A stretch of 64,000 nucleotides of DNA from positions 232,956,532 through 233,020,531 of the forward strand of contig CM069432.1 of the NCBI GenBank assembly GCA_035610365.1. The letters run 5' to 3'. The translations under genes were made by a program, and so were the position numbers. Under the pieces are notes generated by a model. It was not told the origin of the DNA. It worked only from the letters and a program-made list of their open reading frames with translations, and did not search any database. Of the stretch, positions 1 through 14,749 are shown in pieces. This DNA comes from Aquatica leii (Eukaryota; Arthropoda; Insecta; Coleoptera; Lampyridae). The stretch's first letter is position 1. The number at the start of each line of letters is the position of its first letter.

Positions 1-1077
1 ATATAAAAAACGAAAGAATTTGGTGTAGGAATATACGTTTTTCCACTCTTGAAATTTTAATGTAATTTAATTTTATGCGTTATACAAAATTATAAGTTAT
101 AACTAACAAGTACCTATCTTTACACATTTGACATAAAAAAGCGAGATAGACATAACTAAAAAAAGATGTACATAAACGACTAAAATTGTGATACGCTGAA
201 AGTTAAAGTTACACCAACTTCTGCGTGCATTCGAAAATAAACGAATACTATTGGCTGTCGGTAAAACGCTTTACGCGTCAAATACGGACCCACCTTTAAA
301 CGCAAAAGATACGAAAGCTTGCTAATTTACCCGAGGCTGACACGTACGTGTGCCCACATGTGTACTGTATTGAAGCCCAATCGTAATTGATAGTTATTGT
401 AGTCAAGAATGAAGCACACATAATACAATTTTATACGAGTTAAAAAAGAACATAAGTATATGCTTAAATGCTTTCGTGCGGTCTCCAGCTGGCCGCTTAC
501 GTGACTTACGTCATTTACCATTATCTTCGCAGCACGTGCAGATGGTGGAATGCACATTTCTTATCATATTGAGAAACTTTACTGTCAATTTTCTTAGTTG
601 ATCGATAATATTTATTTGCAAAGGGACGACTTAACGTTTTTGTTTCATAATGACGATGGTACAAGGCATTAAAAAATTAATAGGTGTTATTAGTTTAGAC
701 GTTAAATTTAATGCTCGTCTTCAGCCTTTACTTCAAATTCGTAAGACCAGAAACATAAAAATAAAGAAGTCCAATGTAATTTTAAAAATAATCTATGTAT
801 CTATGAAATAAATAAGGGATTTTACTGTTTTGTATGTTTATTGTTTTCACATGATTCATTAATCATTATGGTGTAAAAATAATGATTTATAGCATTTAAA
901 AGAAAAAGTAAACAACACTCGTTATAGGCAAATCACATGAAAAATTGTATGAATTATGCTACTTTTGGTTGCCTTAATATGCGCTTACAATTGGACAGCG
1001 TTTGCCGAAAGTCAATTAAAGACCACAATGAAAATGTTTGTCAAAATAGATACATCTTTAAATAAAGTAATTAATTG
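1..1077. other. AT-rich intergenic DNA, nothing recognised
   Basis: I see no coding region, RNA gene or repeat that can be supported here. Short open frames (for example minus strand near 327-557) have no recognisable motif. The stretch just before 1078 could include more of the hAT relic that follows, but its translation is too degraded to claim. Confidence 0.5.
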
Positions 1078-1268
1078 ACTTTACCTATAACTACACTAGA
1101 AAGTGAGCGGTGTTTCTTTACATTAAAAAGAATTAAAACATTTCTACGCAATCGGCAATACTATGGGACAAGGAAGATGCATTTTTATGCTAAGCATTGA
1201 AAAATCTTGCATTAAAAACATTGTAAATTTTAATGAGCTTGTTATTGATCACACTGGTAATTGTAAAG
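1078..1268 (+). pseudogene. hAT transposase C-terminal dimerisation fragment
   Basis: A decayed scrap of a hAT-family transposase. Frame one reads LPITTLESERCFFTLKRIKT, the start of the hAT C-terminal dimerisation region (the 'ERxFSxLKxIKxxLRxTM' block). After a one-base frameshift near 1156 the next frame continues with TMGQ, then MLSIEKSCIKNIVNFNELV, which is the following block of the same domain. No upstream catalytic part is recognisable and there is no intact ORF, so this is non-functional. It appears to be a separate lineage from the hAT relics at 12.1, 14.7, 27.2 and 63 kb. The identification rests on the two ordered motifs only. Confidence 0.7.
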
Positions 1269-4200
1269 ATAAACGAATATCTTCAATACAATTGATCTTA
1301 TTATTAATTTAATTAATTGATTATGATGTACTCATTTACAGTTATTAAAAAAAAACAAGAGAAACATTTATGAATTTTATTACAACAAAATAATGACAAT
1401 ATACTAAATACATATACATGTAATACTTATTCACAAGATAAAATAGCTGCCGTAACATGTAGTAAACATTTGATCAAATGCAAAAAAAATTAGAAAAAAA
1501 TGATACAAAAGGCACATGCGTGGACGGTTTTTGCTAATACTGGTAAAATTTTTAACAAAACTATTTTACATTTTTCAACAACTGGAATAATAATCCTTAT
1601 GCCAAAAATAGTACGTTAGTACGTCCTGAAAAAAGGACGAGGAATATTTAAAGGAAGACCGTTAATACAGCGAAGATGATTTAAAAAAATAATACATGTT
1701 ATAATATAGCGTTTAAATTATTACAATTTTTCGATTAAATTATTTTTTGTAAAACGGTACCAAGATAATATTGAAGTAACGGAACAAATAAGTACCTACA
1801 AATACTAAAATAATCTCCAATTACACAGTAATAAATGCTCGTGACTAATACAATATAGCTTCATAAATAAATACAATGGTTTCGAGTCCTCTACATAGAG
1901 TAAAGCATTATCAAAATTTTCACGATCGTTTCAAATTTTTATGGGTGCATTTTATGTACAATTAATAAAAAATAACGCTATTACAGGTGACAATGTCATC
2001 ACAAAGAAGTTGAAAAGTTAAAGCTGCACCAGCAATAATATCTGTTATTTCCTTTGCAAGTTTTTTTTAGAAATACTAATCGATTTCAACCAAATGTTTA
2101 ACTGTAATGTCAAAAAAGTAGCAACTTAAAAAAACTTGAATAGAAAGCAAGACCGATTAGTTACCGTTATTAGTCAACGTAAAAAGTAATTCTAATTTTA
2201 ACCTTAGTATCAAAATAAAGTACCCGAGTATTAAAAAAAGATCATTGCGATTATATAGTATAAAATTATCTCGACAAGGTTTTGTGGAATACTTATTTCG
2301 TGTTAAAATTATTGCGCAAAACACATTTAGAATAAATATAAATATTTTTTAACATAATACTAATAGGTAAACTTGAGAAAAAATATGTACATTAAATATT
2401 ATATATATTGACAGAGGAATATATAACTGAATATTAAAAGTGCGCGATACAAATACCTTATTTATACAAAATTGAATAATGACAATATGAGATAAGTTAC
2501 AAATGACGCAATGAAGTGTTAGAGCACCAACAAAAAATAAACCAATAACTCAACTAAAATATATACTAGAATTTATCAAAGTGCGAGCTAAAATTTGGTG
2601 TTTATAAAAGACAACTAACAGCTACAAAAATACTAACCCTTAATTGGTAACTTTGGAATTGATTTATCAAGACTGAGTAAGGTCAATTGTATTGCATTTC
2701 ATCCATTCCAAATTACAAGGCGGTGAAGCTGCGTCGTTTTCAAATTACACTATCGCTTGTTCTAGCAAGAGCTAGCAAAGTCAATAATACCTACAGCCAT
2801 TTTGAACAAAAGAAGCTTAAAACAAATAGGGAAGAAGATTACGTAAACCACGATAGACTTAGTAACGTTTCAACACCAATAGAAGAAAACGATAAGACTT
2901 AAAATGAGAGTTGTACATAAAAATTAAAAAGTGTTTCAATTCTTTATTAGAGAAGAGTTCCTGCATATAATAATCGTCAATCTACATAATAAAGAAAGAA
3001 GTCGTACCTAATTGACAACTGTAACTTTAGCTAGGATGACTAAATAGTTTTACCAAAAAAAGTATGTGATATTTACACAACTCTTACGTGTGCTCTTCGT
3101 ACATTACAGTCAAAGTGTATAAGTACTGGGATTCCAGAAATAATTTGTTTCTATAATGTGATCAATGTTTGGATTGCGCGGGTCTCTTATTTGATCATAC
3201 AATTTAATATTTGGTAAATGTTTTTTATTTGTAATTAAAAGAAAATGTTAGACTGTTACAAAAAGGAAACAAATCCCAATACACTTGGCCACGTTACAAA
3301 GAAAGTGTAACAGAAAGAAGTAAAAACAAAAAGTTTTGTGGAAACTGAGAAAGCAAAGTTTGTTCCTTGGATTTGAACGACCAAGATACAAACTGTGTAA
3401 ATTTTTTGCCATAAAAAACCATAAAAACTACAACAAAAAATTATTTCTTTAATCCATATTTCAGTATGGTTTTTTCATAGTTTTTGTAAAACCAATTACT
3501 CGGGTAAAGATTACTTATTCTTTATAGTAAAAATGTTTAGCCAATCAAGAGTAAAAAAGATACGGGGATGCTCATTGTGATTAATGGATCAACAATGCCA
3601 TATCCTGGTTATGTGATCCTATTTGTTTCAATTTCCGCAGTCATATTACTTATGTGGGATTAAGGAAGAACAACGATCACGCTGATGTGCCTTTATCCAA
3701 TGTCAGTGATCAAAATAAAATTACAATGCAATTACATGCCAAAGAAGCAAACGAAGGTAGTAGATGGAGGATTCGCCCAATTGCAAACAAAAGCGGAGTA
3801 AATAAAAAAACCAACTCTCCCTCGGTGGATACCCGAAGGACTTAATAGAGCTGAAACAAATTTAAAAAAATTTATTATTGACATCAAAAAAGAAAACTAC
3901 AAAAGTATTGAAATCACTACAAAAACTACACGTCAGTTTTGACCCAAGCACTTAAAAAACAGATCAATTTCTGACAGCAACCTGCTGTGATAAATACAAT
4001 GAAACGCATACGTCAGAAATGATAAAGATGAAAGGGTCTACAATGTAACTGAAACGAGAACATATAAAACGGTTCAAAAAGTCATGAATGTAAAAAAACT
4101 TAATTTTCTTAGTGACTGATAGGCGCTTATTTTGCATTGTATTATAGTGAAGAAGGGAGAAGAATTCCTGATAAAAAGTGTACAAGATGCAAACGCCTGA

Positions 4201-5048
4201 CCGACAGAGTGATGGCATTGGGTAAAGACAAGACATATAAAAGACGCTTCAAAAAAGTTTGGCGCAAAATTGTCTAAATATTAACATATGTACAGTTATA
4301 AAAGTGAAAAACGGTTTGTTCAAGCTGGCTTCATCTTCATCTCCATTCCACCAAGTGGTTGGCTTCAAAGCAGCTAATTTGAATTTAAGTTTCTTTAAGG
4401 GAGATAGAATTCTGAACAAAAAAACATTTAATTAGCATGAGCCAACTCATTTAGAATTCAGAAATACCTTCCTTAAATCGTCAAAACAATTAAATAATAT
4501 AGCTTTTTCTTAATCATTTGGCCAATTTGTAAATACTGACAAATAAATGATTTAAAAACTAATTACAAAAGATTGCAATTATCTGGGAAAACTGAAAAAC
4601 ATGCATCAAGTAATTTCACATAATTCTTTGGTACAGAAGTAAAGCAAAATTTGCTATCAAACAACAAAGAGGGGAGAGTAAAAAACACACGAAGAAACAT
4701 CATTCAGAGATCGAAACCGACCAGACATAATAAATAAAGAGAAGTATAGCATAATGTATGTAAATGTGTGCAAAATCAAAAAAATAAATACGAAAGCACC
4801 AAAAACTCGTAATTTGACTACTTCTACAACGTTTAAAAAAATAATTAAACTCTATTTATCCATCCCTATTTAAATAATTTCTCAATAAAAGTTTACGTGA
4901 AATACTACATCGACAAAACAATTTAACATTTGGTTAAATCCTTCCTTAATCGAAATATATAAACAAATTAAAACAAATCAAAACATTTTCGCTTACACAA
5001 TAATATCAACAAATAAAATACTTACTTCATAATGGATTCTTAAGTACT
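1269..5048. other. AT-rich intergenic DNA, probably including the kinase 3' UTR
   Basis: About 3.8 kb with no supportable gene. The part next to 5048 lies immediately downstream of the minus-strand kinase stop codon and should contain its 3' UTR, but I cannot place the poly(A) site. Open frames at 2687-2902, 3654-3845 and 3964-4236 show no motif, have unusual composition and are treated as chance. Confidence 0.5.
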
Positions 5049-8084
<3,036 letters not shown>

Positions 8085-8433
8085 ATGAGTCTTGTAGATC
8101 TGCTGGGCTGTCTTATAAAAGATTGATTTGAAGTGGCCCCATAAAAAGCAATCTAGCGGTGTTAAATCAGCCGATGGCCACTCGATTGCTCTTTGACGAC
8201 CAATCCATTTCCTTGGATAATGATACCTAGCCACTGTCTAGTTTGAACCAAGTAATGTGGTGAAGCACAATCTAGTTGAAGGTGAAGTAGATTTGCATCT
8301 AATCGCGGTTCGCTATGTACTTGATCTTCCAAAGTTTGAACAATCAACTACTCTTTTGTGTTTTCAAGCTAATTCACAAAAATATCACATGTAAGGTTTC
8401 TATTCAGAAACAAAAGGTCCGACAATCTTATTT
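8085..8433 (-). pseudogene. Tc1/mariner-superfamily transposase, C-terminal half (interrupted copy)
   Basis: On the minus strand the translation contains GNKIVGPF at the edge of the inserted element. Further on it has KWIGRQRAIEWPSADLTPLD followed by CFLWGHFKSI. This is the third catalytic-region block (WIGRxGxIEWPxRSPDLTPLDFFLWG) of a widespread insect Tc1/mariner transposase group. Several stops and frame changes break it. The missing upstream part lies at 10907-11045, on the far side of the 8434-10906 insertion. The copy is dead. Confidence 0.75.
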
Positions 8434-10906
8434 CCCACACAGCACAAGCATATCTTATGGATATGAAATGTACACACCAACCATGGATACCGGAGGTGCA
8501 CCGAACATCCATATTTAATATTATGGAGCAAGGATGGAGGTCCACTGGATATATCATTCCGTCACGGAAAAATCTTCATAGTATGTCCATAGGACCTCCA
8601 GGTAGATAAACGTTTTACATGGAGATATATTGAACAGTCATATGAACGTACAAAATACATACATATGGAGGTTCAATGAACATTTAATAAAAGTATAATA
8701 AACATTCATGTTTTTATAGAACCTTCATATGTAGGTAAAATATATGTGCATATCTATGTATTACCAAAAAATATGGCCACACGTCAAATGAAGTCAATAT
8801 AAAATGCCAATATAGTGATATTTTCCAGATGCAATGGGAGATGTAGCTGCACAATGACGAGGAGTTCGTAACAAGGTACGAGCATCAGCTGGAACATCTA
8901 AATTTTGTTTTTTTAATAACACTAGTAATTTTGAAAGGGACCCCAAGGTTATTTTTTCATTAATTGCCCAATTTTGCAATTGTGCTCAAAAAGAATCTGT
9001 TTTATGAAAAGGTTCAGTATTTTTGAAGTTATCATCATCACTTTTTATATTGTCTATAATAATTGTTGACTCAATTAAATTATCATGTTCGTATTCAAAT
9101 TATTTATATTATTTACATTTACATCTTCAATCAACAACTCCGGTTAGTCCACAGAAAACGTGTTTTTTCTATTCTCGTCATTATTTAATATGACCTTGTT
9201 CATTTTCACTCAAACACAATCGAACTTTTTTATTTACACATTCTCTCATTTTTCTAGACCTTTTATCCATTATTTATATTATAGGAATCCAAATACTTAC
9301 TAGATTAATGTACAGCAAAAGTAAATTCAAATATGCAAAAATACCTTGTCTTTACCCAATAAACACAAATCAATGGGTCTGTACTGGCAATGTACTCCTT
9401 AGCCGACACTCAGAATGCTGGCAATGTACTAAAATGAAGTACACTGCCGGTAACCAGGTGACACACCGGCCGATATATTGCCGGATGAATCTTGCCAATG
9501 CAGAAATTGCATCGAACTAATATCGGCAAGTTATGTATATTAATACAAGTTAAATGCAGAATGCCAGTGAAATCTGTGCAATGTAATATGTACTTTGCCA
9601 TCACATAAATAGTTCGCAATTTTAAAAGCATTGGCAATGTTAGCAACTTAACACAAATTAAATGCATACAATGGTATTATCATTTTTAACTTAATTAATA
9701 AAACAATTTGGAAACTTAACATACAATGTCCATATACATATGTACTGAAAAAAATTTAAAAAATATAAAAAACCTATTTACATTTATTCTGTGCTTATGT
9801 TTATTGGCGTCTTTCGTACCCACTACTCCTGGTGTTTATTGCGTGTTGTAAAGCTGCACCACAATTTGAATTTTTTCTTATGGATACTGTAAAATAAAAA
9901 TTACATTGTAATGCTACTCAAATAACTTATGCACTTTTTTAGCAATTTCTAAACTAAATTTCGAAGTTTTTGAAGTAATTATAAAGAATTGCTTTGTAAA
10001 TAGTAAATACAACACGAAAGTCAAGTTTGGCAGTAATGCACTTGAAATCACATTATGTTAATATACATATAAAGTTAATGTTTTAAGTGTTAACCTATAA
10101 ACTATAAAATACTCTAAAGCCTCTTACCATAAATTAAATTTAAAATATTTTTACAAATTTGTTTTGCTTGATCCAGACCAATTACTTGGTTAAAACATGT
10201 CTCGTTTGCTGTATCTTTTCATCCAACAAAGTAGATTGAATCGATCTAAAAAAAATTTCAATTAAATAAAACTCAGCAATAAGAATAATGAATTGGGAAA
10301 TTGTGTTAGTTTTTAGGTTATATATTTATTATTAAGAAATAATTTATATTTGAATTTAATACTTACTTATTTTGTTAATCCATCCTAAATGATGAAAAAC
10401 AAACACATTTTTTCGAAATTTTAAAGCACAAAATGGTTTGCATACGATAAATACAAGCTAAACAAAAAGCCAAAAAGTTTGCGTGTGCAATAATTCAGTG
10501 GCGATAATATAATATACAATAATATACGCGAAAACTTTGGCAAAAACAAACGAACAACGAAGAAAGTTTAAATTAAACCACGCCAAGTATTTTTTTTACT
10601 TTTTCAATTTTTCATTAAATTTGTTGTTGCATGTTAAATATTTACTACAAATGTTAAATTTTAGAGAATTTAATTATTTCTAAATAATTTTGATAAAAAA
10701 TAGCAACTCACAAAATTATGTAACATGATACATAAAAAAAAATGTTTCCGAACATAACACTTATAACACTTAAGATAATCCTATTTCACAGATATCCATA
10801 AATGTATATAAGATGCATATACAATGGATATTAAACTACGGATGTACATCAATGGATATTATATGGATAAATATGTATATCCATTGCACCTCGCGTGCTG
10901 TGTGGG
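8434..10906. mobile_element. 2.5-kb DNA element with CCCACACAGCAC terminal inverted repeats
   Basis: A 12-bp perfect terminal inverted repeat, CCCACACAGCAC at 8434-8445 and its complement at 10895-10906, bounds the element. Both ends continue into subterminal arrays of ATGGATAT/ATATCCAT-like words, and the interior has a second cluster of TGGCAATGTA/TTGCCA words (about 9370-9650). It splits a mariner transposase gene: GNKIVGPF is directly outside the left end and the upstream transposase block is directly outside the right end. A target-site duplication could not be fixed; GGAA is possible but not symmetrical. The interior holds only a degenerate coding remnant (8794-9270), so the copy is not autonomous. 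I cannot assign the superfamily. Confidence 0.65.
8794..9270 (-). pseudogene. Degenerate element-encoded protein with PxDARTLLxTPR motif
   Basis: The ATG at 9268-9270 opens a basic N-terminus (MDKRSRKMRECVNKKVRLCL). After stops and a frame change, the frame at 8794-8979 reads MQNWAINEKITLGSLSKLLV and then VPADARTLLRTPRHCA. This arrangement, a short helical segment followed by 'LPxDARTLLxTPR', resembles a family of uncharacterised arthropod proteins that I associate with mobile elements; I recall no function for it. It lies inside the CCCACACAGCAC element and is probably its former gene. The assignment rests on motif memory alone. Confidence 0.4.
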
Positions 10907-11045
10907 TTCCTAGAATGCCAGGTCAAAGATTTAGTTTCTGAGGATAGTGGGTGTGATCCTCTTGTAAAAGAATGTTGATTCATCAGAAAATTAAATGTTT
11001 TTTAAAACGTTAGGTTTGCAAGTTGCGCAAACTCCAAGAACTACG
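10907..11045 (-). pseudogene. Tc1/mariner-superfamily transposase, upstream catalytic block (interrupted copy)
   Basis: The minus strand carries FSDESTFFYKR, which is the second catalytic Asp block (FSDExxF) of the same transposase group whose C-terminal part lies at 8085-8433. In-frame stops follow it. Its position directly beside the right terminal repeat of the 8434-10906 element shows that the two pieces were once contiguous. Further upstream (higher coordinates) the similarity fades and I cannot find the N-terminal helix-turn-helix part. Confidence 0.65.
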
Positions 11046-12130
11046 ATAAAAAAATACATAAAACACATTATTATTTCTTAACTTTCTGTCTACCGCAATT
11101 CACTGAATTTAAATGCAAGATCATTACATAATTTAGGTTTATCAAGCAGTCAGTTTATAATTAAAGATATCAATAATTTCCGGAAAGTTAGGACATCTCA
11201 AATATAAGTAATTTAAACGAATACACAGATATGATAACAGGTTTAAATCCCACCGCATATAAACACTTGCACAAACTTAATTATTTTAAACAGAAGTAGA
11301 GTTAGGTAATTGACGGCCTGTCAGTAGGTATTGAGGTCCTGGTTACGGAAGCAACTCAGCTAAAGTTGAAGTGTCGGTACAAACAAACGTGGACCAGAAA
11401 TACACATATAATAAACACACAATAATATATCAAACAAATGCCATAAAATGTAGGGTCCATTATCATGGAAGCAACCTACCGCGACTTTAATACAGAAAAG
11501 CAGGCACTTGTATTTTTATATGAAGTCACAGGGTCCCCATAGTACGAAAACTACTTGCGACCTCACGCTGTTTGTCCATCACGGTAAATAAAATATTAAA
11601 TTACATTTTACTAGGCAATGCACACATTGGTGTTTTTCTCTGTTATCAGACCCATTAGAATCATCATCAATAGGTAAATATTACGAGTCCTAACCTTGAC
11701 CAACCTTTATATCATCAAATTATAAACCTACGAAAAAACAAATAAATTATTATGCATAATTTAGAATTGCAACCAGAGATTAACATAAATAACTTGCAGA
11801 GAAAATGATCTAATAAATTAACACAAATTGACATAGTTGTCACGAGATGGTGCATTTCTAAAAATTAAAATATAAGTTCAAAAATCCTTACGTTTTAGTA
11901 CATTTATATCATTACATACAATGTAAAGCAACATTTTTTATATACAGTTCAGTATTATCTAATCTACATAATTTTTAGATGTTTTTAAAACTTGGAATTA
12001 CTGCTTGTGTTACCGCACTGTAGAGAATTTTACAAAACTGTCATATAACAACGTGCGTAAAAATCAAGTTACATTTGATGTACAAATAATTATAAAATAC
12101 GGTTTACACTTAAAGAGACTTAAATAGTAG
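11046..12130. other. AT-rich spacer with no gene recognised
   Basis: No coding similarity is visible. A GGTTTAAATCC word at about 11240-11250 resembles a pol III B box, which might hint at a SINE, but no A box, tail or flanking duplication supports it. Confidence 0.4.
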
Positions 12131-13125
12131 ATTACATACCGAGGCGGAAAGTATTCCATTTCTGTCGAGAGAACTATAGTTCTTGAAAATACTTATACCG
12201 AGTGAAAGCACACTACGTAAAAATTATAATCCGCAACTCTATAAAGAAACAATGGATAAAATCAAAACAATAATCGGTGAGAATCTAGTGTACCTAATTG
12301 TAGATGAAACAACATACGCTAAAGGGAATGATAGCAAACGTAATAATTGGAAACATGCTGGCTACTCAAGCTGATAGTTCATATATTCGGAAAAAGCTGT
12401 GCTTTTTGTATTGGATTCGTGCTGGAAAGAATATATATTTGACATTTTAGGCATAACATATTTTATTTAGGGAACGATCTGCAATGCATTTTGAGGTCGA
12501 TGATCCATGTAATCCGAATGTTAATACGTTAATTAGCTGTGCTCGTAAAATATTTTTGAAGGAGTGATCTTTTCCACCAGATATAAAATTACAAGATGGC
12601 GCACCTGGTTAGTAGCCGCAAATTTTTTGCAGAGAACTTTGAAAAGTTTTCAAAAGTGGTCGCGACGTTCGAAAATGATTCTAAGCATGTAGAAAAGGTA
12701 AAAATTTACACATATTAGCGTTTTATTTTTTAAACAAAACCTTCAATTATTTAAACAAAAGACCGAAATGCATTTTGTAACATTATGGATTTTAACTTGT
12801 CGATGCTATAAAAAAATTAGATAACAGTCATGAAATGATCAGTTAGAGGTTATAGAAAATGCATCAAAAACAAAAGATGCAAGTCCAGCGGTAAAAAGTG
12901 CACTTTAAAAGAAAAAACAAGAACAGTTTTTGGAAACAACATAGGATACGCTAAATTGAAATCAATAAACGGCTGTTTATACACTTGCCCCACTTCCCAG
13001 TACAGTCATCGAAAGAAGTTTTTCAAAATATAACCGATTGCTGACTGATCGACGTCATAATTTTACTGTAGACCATCTTATTAATTATAACTACACAATT
13101 TTTGAAAAAAATAATAATTAATAGG
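12131..13125 (+). pseudogene. hAT-like transposase pseudogene (CGGBP1-like subgroup)
   Basis: Decayed plus-strand gene. The frame at 12183-12374 reads IPSESTLRKNY, then VYLIVDETTY: the 'IPxESTLRKNY...VDETTD' block of a hAT-like family often annotated near CGG-triplet-repeat-binding protein 1 in arthropods. About 600 bp further on, a C-terminal dimerisation block follows: LPSTVIERSFSKYNRLLTDR, then HNFTVDHLINYNYTIFEK, ending at a TAA near 13121. The middle has recognisable pieces (FEVDDPCNPNVNTLISCARK) but several stops and frameshifts. No start, terminal repeats or duplication were identified. Non-functional. Confidence 0.7.
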
Positions 13126-14749
13126 AATAATATATGTCGGAGGCACCGAATATAAGCCTGCATACGGCTATGAAATGCATACACGGTGCACTCATTTGTT
13201 TTGTTCCCATAAATTATGTTTAAAATGTCTAGTCTTTGTAACTTAATAACTTAGAATCAACCAATAAGGGTTGGATATTTTGTAATATTGCCTTATATGG
13301 GCAAGGAACGCGCGTGAAATTACAATTTTCATGTGAACGGAACGACACCAGCTAGAAAATGTAACTTGTAAGAGGGCAGATTGAAATGATATTTGGTGGT
13401 GACAACTTGATAAGATAAAAGAGCTGGTGTCGGATCGTTTGTTCCAGTGTTGATCATTAAACGTTTATAAATTTAATTTTTATATTAATGAAATCAGTTT
13501 TGTTTGTTTGTGTTATTAACTTTGTTTGAAATGTGTAATCGTAACTTTTGCTATAGTAAATAAATTATGCGTCTCTGACATATATATATATATATATATA
13601 TATAACAGTAAAAATTTAGTTTTGTGAAATTGTGTTTTTTAATGCAAAAAAGTGCAAAATATCTCCTTATTAATGCAAAATATGATGTTCCTTTAATGCA
13701 AAAAGTCCGGTCTTTAGCTATTATACAGAGAATTACCATTTTCTCTATTACATAAAGGTGTTTTATATCTAAAACTTTGAGAATAGTGACCTTATACACG
13801 TTGCCGTTTTTGACAGCTTTGGAAATAATTAATGCTTTTTAGTATTATGCACGTTACAGTTGTAATCGAGATGCATCTGTAAATCTTTTAAGAGCGCCGA
13901 ACACTCTAATCAAATCTACCTCAAAGACTCTTAGATAATCGATTTATCTGCTACTAACTTTCAAAACAACGTTACGTTTGCCTTAAACTTTTGATCGACT
14001 GTTAACTTGAAGTAGTTATTTACATTTTAAACAAACATTTTTTTTAAACAAAAAAAATTTTTTTAACTATACTTAAGGCGATTTACGAAACAATATTCTA
14101 GTTCAAGATAAAGCAAAAATATAAAAGGTAAACCAATGAAATCGGAATCAGTCATAAAAAGAAGCAAATGCGGCGTGACTGCAGATTATCTTATCGCGAA
14201 TGTGTGGAGTTTTAGTGACATATATAGTAAGTTGTTAAATTTAGTTAGTTATAAATTGTATTAGCGTTTGTTGTATTGTGTTTTACTTTAGTAAAATTAG
14301 TTACATTTATAATAATCGATATTCGTGTATACAGTTAAAATAAATTACGTTTTAAAATATCGTTACAATATTTAATAATTTGCTTGATTATTATGCGTTT
14401 CAACGTTTTAAAAAGTATTTTCATAAATTTATTTTCATTTTTATATTTTACAAGTACAAGCCATAAGCTATACAAGTATTTTTTCATTGAGGTACATAAT
14501 ATAATTATAAACTTATAGAAAACAGAAATATATTCTAACAGTATTACAACTCAAAATTTTTGTGTTTTAGTTTCAAATGTAATATATCATACAAAAGCAC
14601 AAGAAATTAAGAAAATATTTAAAACATTAAAAAATACTCGTTTATATATCACAGGACGAAACTAATCGAAAATAAAAACAAAACAATATATTATTTTAAT
14701 ATTGCAACAAAGGTTAATATCCAGGTATTAGGTATTATTAATATTTTAG
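13126..14749. other. AT-rich spacer with a (TA)n microsatellite
   Basis: No gene is supported. A (TA)12 tract occupies about 13581-13604. An imperfect inverted repeat (CACCAGCT near 13346 and AGCTGGTG near 13424) suggests a small hairpin or MITE-like scrap, with no other support. The 3' end of the adjacent minus-strand hAT element should lie somewhere in the last few hundred bases. Confidence 0.4.
13581..13604. repeat. (TA)12 microsatellite
   Basis: An uninterrupted run of TA dinucleotides read directly from the sequence. Confidence 0.95.

Noticed and set aside
3654..3845. 63-codon plus-strand frame downstream of the kinase
   Set aside because: Low complexity, with no similarity that I recognise; likely chance in the 3' flank.
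8434..10906. GGAA as a 4-bp target duplication for the CCCACACAGCAC element
   Set aside because: It would make the two ends unequal by two bases, so the duplication was left undefined.
11240..11250. B-box-like GGTTTAAATCC suggesting a SINE or tRNA
   Set aside because: No A box at the right distance, no cloverleaf, no tail and no flanking duplication.
13337..13441. Imperfect inverted repeat (CACCAGCT/AGCTGGTG) as a possible MITE
   Set aside because: Arms are short and imperfect and no target duplication is present.
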